Assembly: GCA_001051155.2 (NCBI GenBank)
Contig: JYIP02000002.1
Coordinates: 875,583-939,582 of the forward strand
DNA from: Chrysoporthe austroafricana
Lineage: Eukaryota > Ascomycota > Sordariomycetes > Diaporthales > Cryphonectriaceae
Direction of reading: 5' to 3'
DNA length: 64,000 bases
Below are positions 45,565 to 57,709 of the stretch, one piece after another; the first letter of the stretch is position 1, and each line of letters begins with the position of its first letter. A model generated the notes under the pieces. That model did no database searches. It was not told where the DNA came from and was given only the letters and a program-made list of their open reading frames with translations. The position numbers were made by a program, and so were the translations under genes.

Positions 45565-46364
45565 TCACTCCTCGTTGACCTTGCCGCAGACCAAACACTG
45601 GCACCCAGGCTCTGCAATCACACTGACTGTACACCCCTCCGTGACTGTTGAAGTCGGTACCGGCGGGATTGCGGGGATCTCTCCATTGGGGCAAGTTTTA
45701 GGAGCCAATGGGCAGAAACATGGCGGCACAGATTTGACCGTTGATACCGTGGTGACCGTCCGGCAATGGGGGTGGTAACCCCGGTGCGCTGCCTCAGGAG
45801 GCAAGGTCGCTCGAGGGATGAGCGGGCCCCCGGGGTTCGCGTGGACATGCCGCAGCTTGTGGCCGTGCTGGTGGCCGTGGCGGGCATTCTCGGGGACGAC
45901 CGGGCCGCCCGGGTGGGTCTCTCGCGGCGCGAGGACCGCCGGCTCGGCGGAGGTGCAGACCGGGCAGAGCCCGCACCAAAGGATGTCCTCAACCTCAACG
46001 GCGAGGGTGCACTGGTTGCGGGAGAGCCGGGTCTCCGTGACCTGCCCCGAGGCGATGGGGATTGTTGGCTCGCCCGGGTCGCAGACGGAGGTCGGGGGTG
46101 GGCACACTTGGCGGCCCCCCAGACACATCCTATCTGCATTGGTGACGGTAATCGTCGTGGTGGGGGTGTCACAGACAGTATACGGTTGAGGGACCGCAAC
46201 AGCACTGCGTCATGTAAGAACGAGGATTGGTATTCGCGGCTTGGCAGAGGACATGGCCGCCGCCACCGATCGAAAGAGATGAGCTGGGTTAGTGGGTATG
46301 CTTACCCTTGGAGGAAGAATCCGAAGCCAAGGCCGGCTACTACGAGCCTCCATGGTGTAGACAT
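45565..46364 (-). CDS. secreted Cys- and His-rich protein, unrecognised, 232 aa
   Basis: Exon 1 is 46364-46306 and exon 2 is 46204-45565, joined across a 101-nt intron; phases close. Residues 1 to about 24 form a signal peptide (WRLVVAGLGFGFFLQGAVAVP), with cleavage likely before QPYTV. The mature protein has 16 cysteines, several in pairs (CGLCPVC, CFCPLAPKTC, CQCLVC), and Thr/Val-rich repeats of the TxTxTVT sort common in fungal wall proteins. A histidine-rich stretch (about 129-141, RHGHQHGHKLRHVH) lies between Pro/Gly-rich linkers. No GPI signal or catalytic motif is visible; the C-terminus is hydrophilic (CGKVNEE). I do not recognise a family. Cys-rich secretion suggests a wall-associated or effector-like protein, and the His cluster suggests metal binding; both are inference. 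Confidence 0.75.
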
Positions 46365-49300
46365 GGTAAAATAGGTCATGGCAAAAAAGGTTTGAACCAA
46401 ATGTGTCCAGTAGATTTGATACTTGAGCTGCGTGTCGCCCATCTCGAGGGTGACTGAATGTGCCCCCGGGTGCTTTTAATATTGTTTTCGACCACAACAC
46501 ACTTGACCGGCAAGACTTAGGTATGTTCAAGCCGGCCTCACTGCGGAAGCTTGTGATAAATCAGTACTGAACAGGTTATTTGTCGCAAATACAAGCCTCT
46601 AGCATCACCTCATCCCTTGTCTCGTGCTGTCTTGACCTGAATCTCACCGCTATCATGGCACTATGAGTGCTCGTGCTGTGCTTCACTCGCCATCCTGAAG
46701 AATGGACAACGTCATGCACCAAATCATTGGCAGTCCCCCAAAATAGCACCATATGGAAGGCTGGTCCTCTGGTCCTCGGGTTCCTAGTCACATGCAATGA
46801 CCGAGTGGCATAAAGATAATTTAGCATGGCAATGCTGTAATTAGATGACGATGGAAATTTCGCAACGTAGACAGCGAGCTAGGGCCTGCTGGGAATCGAG
46901 GAGGCTGATATCCAGCCGAGGTCATATTTTGTCAAGGGATGTCTTCGTAGCTAAGCTCTAGGCGGCTTGGGCAGACGAGTGGCGATCTTGTCTCGGGTCA
47001 CCATGGTCTTGAGACCCAGCCACGCCCGCCTCCACAAGGAATGAGATCGAGAGAAATGTCGGATCTCAGCCAACCACAGTCTGGTTCATTCCGCATAGCC
47101 AGAACATAGCTTGCTTATGAAACCCTGACCAGCGACTTTACCGCTCTCTTTCAAATTTACCTATATTCACTTATTGTTTGGTCGTAGCAGTCGTTTTTTG
47201 GTTTCATGTGAATTGCGGACACACAGGTTCTTAAGAATGGGCAATGCCATTACAAAGATCAATTCGCTTGATTTATTTTTGCCAAAGCGTCGTCATCCGC
47301 TTAAAAATCTAGGAAAGGCGATGCTTGGCGCCAGTCACGGTCATTATAGATGCATTGAGGTGTCTCTGTCATGACGCCTACTATAACAGCTACTTTTAAG
47401 CTTGTTTGTTCCCCGCGGGGAGCCTATCTCCATGTATTGCGCACACTCCCCCCCTTCGGAACCAATCACGGTATATAGGCAATTATATACCGGTTTTCTA
47501 CCTCAATCTTGGCGCCCTGCTAGCAGCACTATGGCCTAGATGGAACGAGTCGCGCTGGTATAAGGATGCCTGTAGCAAAATTAAAACGTCAGCCGTACAA
47601 TCCGGTGTACCGAGTCAGAAACTTGCAGATGATGACCAAAATCGGTACATAGTATTGTGTTGATGCTACGCAATAAGTTGTAGCAGGAATATAAGCTCAG
47701 GGTCTTCGCTGCTTCATGTTATGGAGGCACTGCTTACCTAAGTACTGTAGATGCTGTATATCTCGCGTGTCCGTAGTGGCGGATTGAGCAACAAGCCTTT
47801 GCTCGTGGGAGAAGCCGCTGTTCATGGGGTTTATTCAAGATAGCCGAGATTTTGCCATAGTACCCTAGTAATGGGCAAGATCGATTCGCCATGTGACCCA
47901 TGTCAGGATTCAGGTTGAGCTTTGACTGGCCAAGCTTGATCTGAATGCACGGGGCAACAGATTGCGATGGAGCCAGCGCACTGACAACAGCCTAACGCTT
48001 TGCCACCGGAATTACGCCCGCATTACGCCCACGGATGACCCACCGCTAATTGCTGTGGTATCAAGTGTGGCACATGCATTCTTAGGTCTTATAGCCCTGC
48101 CCCTGGATAAGTGACTCCAGGAGGACGGAGGCGAGTTGCCACGAGGTTTCCAGTCACGAACTTAATCGGAATCGAGACGCTTGGATGTAATGCTCTCGGA
48201 GGTTTATTCGGGCCTGCTCATCGCCCGTGCGATCCGGGACGATTTGCTCGCAGAAAATTGCCCGAGAGGGCTATTCCCCCGCTGACGAACCTTATGCTCG
48301 ATTTACATACTGGCCATCCCAGACGCGACTGTTGAGTGGTCGATACACTGGGCTGAAGAACGTGGCGTACATAGTATTCCGGGGAACCCAAGGGACGTCC
48401 TGTCCTATATCATCCCCTATAGAGTGGCAGGCACCCCTGAAGAAGCTGATGCTACATTATACTAGTAAGGGCGTTGCCCATTACAGGCTGGCGCCGCCTC
48501 CTAAAGGTCTCGCACGCGGCTACGAGCCACTACGAGCCTCTTTGACAGCTGCCGAGCGAGTCAATCATGATGAGCTACGGCGTAGCTCGTTTGACCAGTG
48601 AGTTGGCGTGTACGAGTAAGCTTCTCTACTGGCCAAAGTCTACCATAATTGCCTTTTTAGTCACAGCTGAAAGTTGCGATGGCGGGAACTCTCTCGTCAA
48701 TCACACTTGGAGCGCATCAACCGAGTAAAGTCGACCATTGCTATTGGCGTGCACCAAAACTTGAGACTCGCGTATGGATTGCATCTCGAGGTTGGACGTG
48801 TTCCCGGAGCGCGCGAGATTGTCTGCTCATGGGAAATGCTCGGCCGAATTATACCTGTTCCCAATGCGTCATGATCGTCGGCTTTTCCACTGCTGAGACT
48901 CATCCAGACACGAACAACCATGGCAAAGGACACAGTTTGAAACGGTCCGGCATGCCGACATCTTAGCCATGTTGGTCTGGGTCCACCCCTCACATGGAGT
49001 CCCTGATCTAATGCACTCGCCAGTCGTTGTGGGTCCCCTTGCTCGTCAAAAAGATCGCTAGCGATGATCAGGGGGTGGATAAATCGAGTTCCACAAATTC
49101 GTGCAAACGAACCTGCAAACAGCAAAGAACTCCCCTTGATCTGATCTCGAAATCTCGAAACTTCATGTCGACTCCAGCTTCATATCTCCCATGTATGACG
49201 ATTCCAGGCCAACGCATAATAATAATTTGACCACACCTCACACGCTGTAGGCAATAATCGTGATCAACGACCAGCAGCAGCTACGGCCGGCGGATGGTCT

Positions 49301-49370
49301 CACTGGCTGGACACGGACAACAGCCTACGGCGTACCTAGGTGGCCACGAAACTACAGGCATGCTAGGACC
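46365..49370. other. 3-kb intergenic region, possibly with degraded coding remnants
   Basis: No intact gene. Between about 48,111 and 48,600 (+) fragments such as YIVFRGTQ and, some 40 codons later, ARGYEPLRASL recall a class-3 lipase core, but the frames are short and lack the catalytic serine motif. Otherwise only short frames on both strands. Confidence 0.35.
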
Positions 49371-50999
49371 ATGACGAAGCTCACCGACCTGCTCGGTTCT
49401 TACGACAATTTGAATGAAGCGCCATCGCTGCTGAACCACCCATCAAACATCCTTGCCGTTACTGTTGTGTCCATGGTACGTGAAATTATGACAAGAACAA
49501 TTTTCAATTGAGGATCGTCCAGCTCGGCCGCCTACGAACCCCAAAGCTGATTACTAACGCGAAAATTGGCGATAATCAGGTCTTGACCTTCATATGCGCC
49601 CTGTTAAGATTATATACGCGATTTTTCGTATTTCACTCTCCTGGATGGGATGACTTCTTCATCATCTTGTCACTTGTATGTGCATCGAGCTCTCGCCGAC
49701 ACGGTGAAGTGCTTGTGTTGTGTTCTCTAACTCGAATTGGAAGCTCTCGACATCAAGCGGATCGATCGCGATATGTATTGCCGCTGTTGATGGCGGCTTG
49801 GGCCAGCATTTCCTTCTGTTGGGTAAAACGGGGATGATCAGATACCTAAAGGTATGAAATACCACAAAATACGTCACTCTGCTGCTGACTCCACGATGTG
49901 CTAATGAATATCCGGCATATTTAGATTTTCTGTGCGTGCCACCTGTGCATACGCAATGTCTCGTGCCCCTTTGCACCATTCTGTAGCCCGTTGCGGCAGC
50001 CTGAAATTTTGAAGAAAAGATGCTGACAAGTAGATACAAAAGACGTTGCAAACGCAACTTACCCGACATCCGCTGGACTCATAAAGCTCGCCCTACTCTT
50101 TCAGTATCTTCGAGTGTATGACAAGGGATCTATGCTCCGAAAAGCTACGAAGGTGGTGATCGGTATAGTAGCAATCTGGGCCCTCTCATACAGCGTATTC
50201 GGCTGGATACCAACGTGGCCGGTGGAGGCTTTCTGGAATATCGAAATGAAAGCTTTCCGATACGGATTCGGATCCTTATACCTAGATCCTTTTGTCTCGA
50301 TCTATGCAAACCTGACAGCAACGAATATGATCCTGGACATGATCGTTCTCGGCTTGGCTGCACCCCTCCTCCTCGCCAACAAAACGCCAGACACGGTATC
50401 GCGTTGGTCACTGGTGTCTCTTTTTGGTGTTGGCAGTCTGTACGTACTTATCGCCCTCTCATTGAATTATTTCAACTTCAGTTGTGCCACCCTGGAGGCC
50501 TTTCTGGGTTCACTAACATAAGTGCTTCAGGGCGAGCGTTTTCTCGATATGGCGTTTGGCCTCCATCATCAAAACTCGGGCTGCGACATCCCCGACATTC
50601 GATCCAACGTGGTATGGTGCTGTGCCGATCGTTCTTGCGGCACTAGAGGTGGATATCGCAACAATTACCGCGTCCCTCCCCGTCTTCTGGCCCGTTCTTC
50701 GGCAGCTTCATCAGAACCAAATCCTAGTAACAAGAGAGGTGCAAGTCGTTCGGGAAGATCGCCGCAGAAATACGGGAGGGACGTCATCCGATCCGGATGA
50801 TGATGGAATAGAGTTGCGGACGAGCGAGTCTGAACTACGGCTTCATAGAAATCGGAGTGATCACTATGGAGATCCCTACGTGGCGCAACAGGTCAACCCA
50901 TTCAAGACGCTGGAGTACGGGACGAAGGCTGAGATTGATGTCTCGGCGTTGGGTAGGACTACGAGTGTCACATCATATAAAGTATCAAAGGCCCGTTAA
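49371..50999 (+). CDS. second PTH11-like rhodopsin-fold membrane protein; one exon junction does not close
   Basis: Readable exons: 49371-49475 (MTKLTDLLGSYDN...), 49580-49675 (LTFICALLRLYTRFF, then PGWDDFFIILSL, the family's GWDD motif), 49744-49851 (GLGQHFLLLGKTGMIRYLK), about 50043-50439 (TSAGLIKLALLFQYLRVYDK, IPTWPVEAFWNIE, TNMILDMIVLGLAAPLL) and 50531-50999 (SIWRLASIIKT, FDPTWYGAVPIVLAALEVDIATI). The order and motifs are those of fungal PTH11-like proteins, with a long Arg/Asp-rich C-tail. The junction from exon 3 (phase 0) to exon 4 (all nearby acceptors need phase 1) does not close in frame, and exon 3 uses a weak GAAG acceptor. Either a micro-exon is missed, or the sequence has an indel, or the gene is starting to decay. 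Confidence 0.7.
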
Positions 51000-53967
51000 G
51001 GACAAGATATGTAAAAAGAAAACTTCTCCCAAAACAGTCGTTCTTGCACACACCCGCACATTTGTTGCCAGACTGTTGGTAACGTTGAGTTCAGAGGTTG
51101 TTTCTAAGAGGTTCTGTGGCATCTTCTATACATGAAAAAAGCGGCTTGGAAGCTGGCACGATTCAAGACGAGAATGTCTTGAGGTGACGTAGCCTTCGAG
51201 TCTGAATGCAATTGCCATGGTGAGACGATGGCACACTATTAGAAGCTCTCAGATTCACAACACTCTGGGCATGAAGATCTATACTTTCATTATTTGTGGT
51301 CTAGTATTATATTTTGATACCATTGGCATTGACGAACTTGCAATCCCTTGCCCCCATCGCCTATGCTACAGAATTTCGAGGTCCTCATCAAAGCTCACTT
51401 GCTTAGCACTCCCGGCAGCATGTGAAGGAAGGATTGACCCTACGGGTCCCTCAACCCATCTGGACATGCCCCCAGCACCTTCAGGATGTGTTCTCTTTTC
51501 TCCGGGTGTGCTATCTAGCATAACAGTGTTCCTCCAATATATGCTCATCAAAGGGTCAAAAGCGCAACAACCAGTCTCATTGACCCTACTAGCATCTTCC
51601 CGAGTCATCGACCACGTAACGTGTCTTTTCAGTTCGTAGATTCTCGCTTATGCCAAATGATAATTTACCTATTACAATTTTATATGGAGCGACTTAGTGC
51701 GTCACTATTCAACTCAACTCCGCTGCTATCGCTTAAGATACTTATGCATCAAAATTGAATCTGGATAATGCGCACGTCCCCAGGAGCAAAGGCGTTCTAG
51801 TATAGACTACTTACTCCTCTGAGTCAGCCTATTCACTATTAAATCTTGCCTACTTCTCTTAGACCAAACAGCAGGTCAGGTAGTCATTCTCGGGTATCTC
51901 CTTAGTGAAGCGAATGAGATGCTATTTGTGCAATAAATATTATATTCTCGCTACTTGGCGTCCCATTCTTAACCTATAATATGAAATGCCTTGACGTCCA
52001 CTTGAAAATTGGAAACGGGCAAATGCCATACGCAGAAACGTCCTCACTAATTATTGAACCCCAGGCTTCAATCACCCAATTTGAGAGTGGCAACATAGTT
52101 TCTACGTTGAAGATCGGCGAGACGGCTCCTTACCTCTGGGAAGATGACGGCCCTATCAAGATGATCCCAGCTGGTTCAGATCCCAAGTATAGTGTAATAG
52201 GAAGGGTACAACCGCAAAAATGATTGAGACAAGAACCATTTCCAGGCTGCTCATATGGGTGTTTGCCATCAGGAAAGTAGATCGAAGTCTGTTGCCAAGC
52301 CCTACATGTGGGACAGGCCCAATGACTTTGTTTTCATTTAAGCTTCATCCGTATCAATGACGTATTCAATTAATGAGCAATGACTGTAAAAGCTTTGCCT
52401 CGGTATAGCCATATTTGGTAGTATCTGGTGATCCTGTAAGCGCGGACCTATATCGTAGAAGCAATTTCCATCCCTTTGTATTCTGGGCCTGAAGACAGCA
52501 GCTATTCGGCTTGAAGGTTGCAGCTTTAAGCGCGCAATTTTATACCTAGCTAAGAATTACCGGTCAATAGCGTTTCGGCTCCCATAGGCGTGTCCTTCAT
52601 GATGTCGAAGACGTACCTCCTGTGTCAGACGGGCTTGGCAACCTATGGTACCCTGCTCTTATAAGCCATATTGAGACGGGAATATTACAGTCTTAGGTAA
52701 GCTCCGCCTTCCATCCTCCAATCTCTAGACACTGGATTTGCTTCTCTAATTGGAACCTCTAGAATACTTAGATAAGAATATCCCGTGACTTAATGTCATG
52801 AAAGATCAAGAGTCACGAATGCGAAAAGATAGCTCATACTCCAATCTCAAGCCTGTGTCTGCGTTAGCCAAGGGTTGAAATATCGAGGACTGCATACCTC
52901 GGTACTTCACAACTTGATCATCAGTGACGCACATATGGACTCAATGCGGCTCGTCAAAGAACCACGGTACTCGATTTATCGAGAGTATTCATTGAATGAG
53001 AAATCAAGAAAATCAGGATCACCTAACATGTGAGTATGCCCAGTGTAATGAAAGGTACACTTCCGGAGCTCGTGGACGGGTCTTGGGGAATGATCTGAGA
53101 CATCCATGTGGAGCGGTACGGGGACTCGCTGAAGCAGGACAGGACCCACTTGTTGACCAACAACATTTTCATCCATCTCGTTTGCGGACTCGTGAGTTCT
53201 GGAATGCATAGAGCCCAACTGATCTAGAGACCGGAGAAAAGCTGTATTATAATTTCCTAGGAAGCGTCTGAAGTTGTTCTCCAGGAAAATATCGTGGCCG
53301 AGTTTCGAGAAACGGATAATGCGCTCTCGATGGGTCGTCTCTTCTCTGACAGAAGCGAGGCGTCTCAGAATTCAATCGGAAAAGCTTGGCTTCTCGCTTG
53401 ACCTACGTGAGACCATGAGCAGATCTGATACACCTCCAAACCAGCTCATCTTCGCACCCTTGACTCCAGTCGTGAGGCCTCATCCAGCCCAGAACAAGGA
53501 GCGAATTCGGGCATCTTGACCTCCTCACTCCTGCGGCTAGCCCATCACAACACATCCGGAAACAAGAACGATTGATATCGGAGCAGTCCTTTTGTGCCGA
53601 CAATTCAGATCTTTCTCAATTAGTCCCAATTTGAATAACAGGTACTCTGGTCTATTAGTACCCGCAATACTCGTCCAGATTTTCTTCCGTTCTTGCCTAT
53701 TCTTTCCTTCAGCGCTGGACGTGGTTCAATTCTCGGCTTCTATATTTGCCACTTTTCAGGTTCTTTCAGGTTCCGTAATGGTTGTATCTTAATTCCCTCT
53801 AATGTCTCTCGAGATTGCCATGTGATCTACTCACATGCTCGTCTATTTCTCGACACGATCGTTACCCGTCGTCGCTCGCTGGGCTGGCCTCAAAAGCAAC
53901 GTCGCAGTAACGGTCTGCGAAGGCATCGAAGCCATCGTGGCCTGGACGCCAGTCTTCGAGTAGCGAT
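51000..53967. other. 3-kb intergenic, AT-rich core
   Basis: About 51,640-52,980 is distinctly richer in A+T and TA dinucleotides than its neighbours and has no gene; this could be an old RIP-mutated or decayed element. The 80-codon frame at 51,981-52,223 (+) is not recognised. From about 53,590 to the next ATG the sequence is T/C-rich like a leader. Confidence 0.4.
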
Positions 53968-55615
53968 ATGGATGCGCAGGACAAGAAATATCAATACTCC
54001 GACCTCGAGGTTGTTACTGCCTCGTCCCCATCATCCTCCGTCTCGCCGCCGCGTCGGTCCTATTGGAACGAGAAGTTTATCGCCATCCCCAGTAGCCCGC
54101 CACCCAACGCCAAGGGTCCCCGTCCGAAGGAAGACACCGGCCTGGAAGTTCCATCCGTCGACACGCTTCTCCCGCCACCGCCAGCTTATTATCTTGTCGA
54201 CTCGAAGGGCCAGACCCAGGCTCTTTACACCGTGCGTAGCAACAATTCGGATGCCGAGTCGATTGCAAGCTTGAAAGATGGCTACAATGTTGCCATCCGG
54301 CCGGCACAGGGAGGATGGTGGCGTTCTCTCGGTGAGGGGAGGCGGATATGCGGCATGAGGAAGAATGTTTTCCTGGCGGTGATGGCAGGCGTGTGCTTTC
54401 TGATCTTCGGCGCCCTTACTACAGCCCTACTCCTTACAATCCCTCGCGACCACATGCACAACAATAGTCCAAAGTTTTCGACGTTTGAGCTGCTGCAACA
54501 GAAGGACAACGGACCCGTTCTTGCGGCATCAGATCTGGCAGCCATGAACTGGACTGATACGAACTCCGGCACGACCTACTCAGGAGTTGTCTACCAGTCC
54601 TCGGCTGATACTGGCTCAGCGCTGATGATTGCCATAAAGAATGAAGCGACTGAGTCATGGAGCAGGGTCAACATCTCGGCGTCGGCATCTAAACGCGCAC
54701 TGGACGTTCTGCCTGGCACGCCCCTCGCCGCAGCGAGCAACAATGGCTTGTGGAACATCTACTACGTCGACTCATCCCTAACCATAGCAGAGGTCTATTC
54801 GACAGACCCGACCAATTCTACAGGCTGGATGCAGGGTTCTTTCGGCGACGTGCTGGACCACCCTGCTATCCTTCCGGGCTCTCAACTGAGCGCCATGTGG
54901 CAACAGTGTGATAGCTGCAACAATGCGCTGTTCGTGATGTGGGAGAGCAACGGAGGATCGATCCTGACTGCAAACATGACGGACTTGGTGTGGGGACAGC
55001 CTGTGCCAATCGCCACCAAGGCGGCGCCCGGCTCGGGAGTAGCGATTAGTGCGTTCACGGACACTGGAGCAGGTGTGACGACTGGTGCGGACCATAATGC
55101 CATTAGGATGTATTATGAACAGAACGACGGCTTGATGGAGGTCATGGAGGGGACTATTGGGGGTGGACAGCCGACGACCGGGAACTTTGGTGAGTGCCGC
55201 CATGGGACGGATCGACTTTGACAGTCACCAGAGAACAACGGCGAGGACTATACTGACGCAGCTAATAGGCAAACCCATCAAGAAAGGTCTTTCTGTCCAG
55301 CCCTCCCCTAAGCTGGCCAGCTCGACCTTCGGGACGGACGCAACCGGCTGGACCAATAATTTCGTTACGTTCCTCGACCCGTTCAAGGGCAGTTTGACCA
55401 TGGCAGCATGGAAACCTGGGAAAGTCTGGGCTGTGGCTGGTCCCCAGCTGAGCGGAGGACCGATTGATATCAAGGAACATGGGTTCTCGTCTGTCGCTCA
55501 GACACAAGAAAGCAAGATCTACCTTTTTAGCCCCAGCAAGGGTGAGATCCACGAGTACGCTGCTAACTCGACCGATGTGTTTGCTTGGACCTGGACGGAT
55601 AAGGTGGAGTGTTGA
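53968..55615 (+). CDS. membrane-anchored fucose-specific-lectin-like beta-propeller protein, 522 aa
   Basis: Exons 53968-55189 and 55269-55615, joined over a 79-nt intron with matching phase. Residues 1-130 are a Pro/Ser-rich cytosolic tail. One transmembrane helix follows at about 133-158 (NVFLAVMAGVCFLIFGALTTALLLTI) with an Arg/Lys-rich cytosolic flank, giving a type II topology. The outer domain (from about 190) has repeating blades with small-residue turns and aromatic strands: GTTYSGVVYQ, GLWNIYYVDSSLTIAEVYST, NALFVMWESNGGSILTA, NAIRMYYEQNDGLMEVM, and SKIYLFSPSKGEIHEY. This is the pattern of the six-bladed fungal fucose-lectin (AAL/FleA-like) propeller, though the sugar-binding Arg/Glu/Trp sets cannot be checked by eye. 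Several N-glycosylation sequons (NWT, NIS, NST, NMT) lie in the outer part. It may bind or display wall glycans; that is inferred. Confidence 0.75.
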
Positions 55616-55967
55616 AAACGGGTCCTGGCCAAGGTCAAAACTTACAGATTGCGTGGCGGCGCATTTTCTCCAAGGGCTGAAGCAGCAAATGTGGTGGTGT
55701 TCTAGCAGAAAAGTCCCAGGGACTCGCCGGGTGCGATGAAGCCGGGGAACATGCCAAACATAGATGCGAGTCTCCGCGCGCACTCTTGGATGAATCGCGC
55801 AGTTGTTCATGCAAGCTTTGCACGAGAAGATTCTTGGCTCATATCGACAAATATCTCTCGATTTTGACGTCGAAGCTATATACGGTAGAAGTTCTAAATA
55901 ATTACCACGCATACTTGTCCTTTGTAGGTGCCGGTGATATACATGTGCGTGGCCACAGTAGGCCAGC
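55616..55967. other. convergent intergenic interval
   Basis: 352 bp containing the 3' ends of the lectin-like gene (+) and the CE5 esterase gene (-). No other feature. Confidence 0.5.
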
Positions 55968-56760
55968 CTAGGCAGAAGTCGAGTTCATCTTGCTCTGGAT
56001 GAATGCAAACGCCTGCTTTCCGTACTCCGAGCCATACCCTTGGTGTGTCGCGGCGTCATTACCGTTGCAGCAGTAAGGATCCGAGGAATCGCAGTACGAC
56101 TGGATCTTGGCCGCGTTGGGGCAGGTGAAGCCAGCAGCTCGAGCATCGAACTGCAACACAAGAGTGTCAGCACGTCTAGAGCGGTGTCTATAGTATCCCT
56201 AGATTTCGTCGACTTACGCCGCCCGCCTCGCACGTTCCTACCTCATAGGAAAGGCCGCTCACGAAACGAGGGTCGCCCATGAAAATCGCCGCCTTGATCT
56301 GGCTGACAGCCGCCGTGGACAGCGGTACCGTAGTGCTGGTAATGCCCTCGGCAGTGTCACCCCCTCCACAAAGCGCATCATCCATGATCTGTCCTCCCTG
56401 CGAGTATCCAACCAGTACGATCTGAGAGTCTGGGCACTGCTCGGCAAAATTGTTGACAGCCGTGGTGACGGCCTCGACCCCCTGCTTCGCCGAGTCGGCG
56501 TAGCTGACACCGCCACAGGATGACTGGCCACCACATGCCGGATAGTCAATGGCCTCGGAGGTCGAACCGGAGTAGGCTGCGGTCACCATGTCGACGACAG
56601 TGGCAGAGGAGCCGAAACCAGGGGAGACGGTTGTCTCCCGGGCGCCGAAAACGTGAACATCGGGACAGGAGCTCGACTGGCGGGGCAGTACGTCAAGGAG
56701 CGGCTTTCCGGAGGCCAGCAACGCCCGGGCTGCGGCGAAAGCAAGAGCTGATGTCTTCAT
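55968..56760 (-). CDS. secreted CE5 acetylxylan esterase / cutinase-like hydrolase, 241 aa
   Basis: Exons 56760-56218 and 56150-55968 on the minus strand, intron 67 nt, phase 0; 241 residues, the usual family size. Signal peptide at about 1-17, then a propeptide-like LLDVLPRQ before SSSCPDVHVFGARE, the start of the mature alpha/beta hydrolase. The catalytic serine is in IVLVGYSQGGQI (Ser120), the aspartate in CDSSDPYCC (Asp205) and the histidine in ATHQGYG (His217). Cysteines fit the CE5 disulphide pattern, including CDSSDPYCC, which is typical of acetylxylan esterases more than of cutinases. It removes acetyl groups from xylan, or hydrolyses cutin-like esters, outside the cell. No cellulose-binding module. 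An acidic or plant-wall-induced promoter would lie to its right, shared in part with the GNAT gene. Confidence 0.92.
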
Positions 56761-57709
56761 GGTGACTGACTGGACTTTTTTTGGCGGTAGGCAGTGGAGA
56801 ACGGCAATGTTTGCTAAGACGTGATGGCGGTAATGATTGATGATGTTGTTGAGGAATCAGACTGGTGAGCGGCTTTGATAGTTTAAGATACGGCCGGCCG
56901 CATATTATAGAAAACTCCTATAGTAGCACAGCATGTAGGTCTCAGGTTCGCATACGAGCTTGTTAATGAAAGTAAATTAAAGACCTGGGGTGTTGGTACC
57001 GCGAGGTCATGTTCACGGGGTTAAGCATAAGTCACTCGCATCGGATTGGTGGAGAGAAAAAGTTCAACCCTCATGGCATTGGCCAACATCTTTCGAGCTT
57101 CAGACCAGTGTCCTCAGATATACGAAGTTGCATTCAAAGTCTGGTACAGCTCCGAGGGACAACTTGGTGACCTCGGCCAGAGTCAGGATCTGAAACGTCC
57201 AAGGAGTGCTTTTCGGAGGCTCAGCCTTATGAATACAAGGTTAATGGGGCGATGCTGTGAGGCTATGGGGCACTGGGGGTCTTCCAGGCTTGCAAGGATT
57301 ATACATGCGACACGCCTTCGAGAGCCGTAGGCGACTCCGGAATGTCACTCTCGACAGTATGCGACTGCATTCTCTGAAAGGGGGGGGGGCTCTCTAGGGC
57401 CTTTATAATGAGACCACCGGCATAAGTCGAACGAGAAATGCTTTGCACAACGATAATATTATCTTTTCTGGGGCCTTGATCCGCGTCTTGCAGCATCGCA
57501 GTCGCTGTATAGCCGAGCAACAGATCGCGATGGCCCTCGAGACCCAGCACCATTGTGCATCGGGAACAACTCGGTGATAAAGTGCCGGCGAGGAGTCATG
57601 GCGGGGACGTTCCTATATCCAAATTTTCTGCTGGGTATGAGACAAATACCACCTTCGCGATTTCATGTGAAGAAATTCGATCTGCGCTGACCTTATATCA
57701 ATAGCTACG
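56761..57709. promoter_or_regulatory. divergent promoter region, CE5 esterase / GNAT
   Basis: 949 bp between head-to-head genes. A G-run of about ten bases occurs at 57,380-57,389. No other gene recognised; short frames on both strands are without character. Confidence 0.45.
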
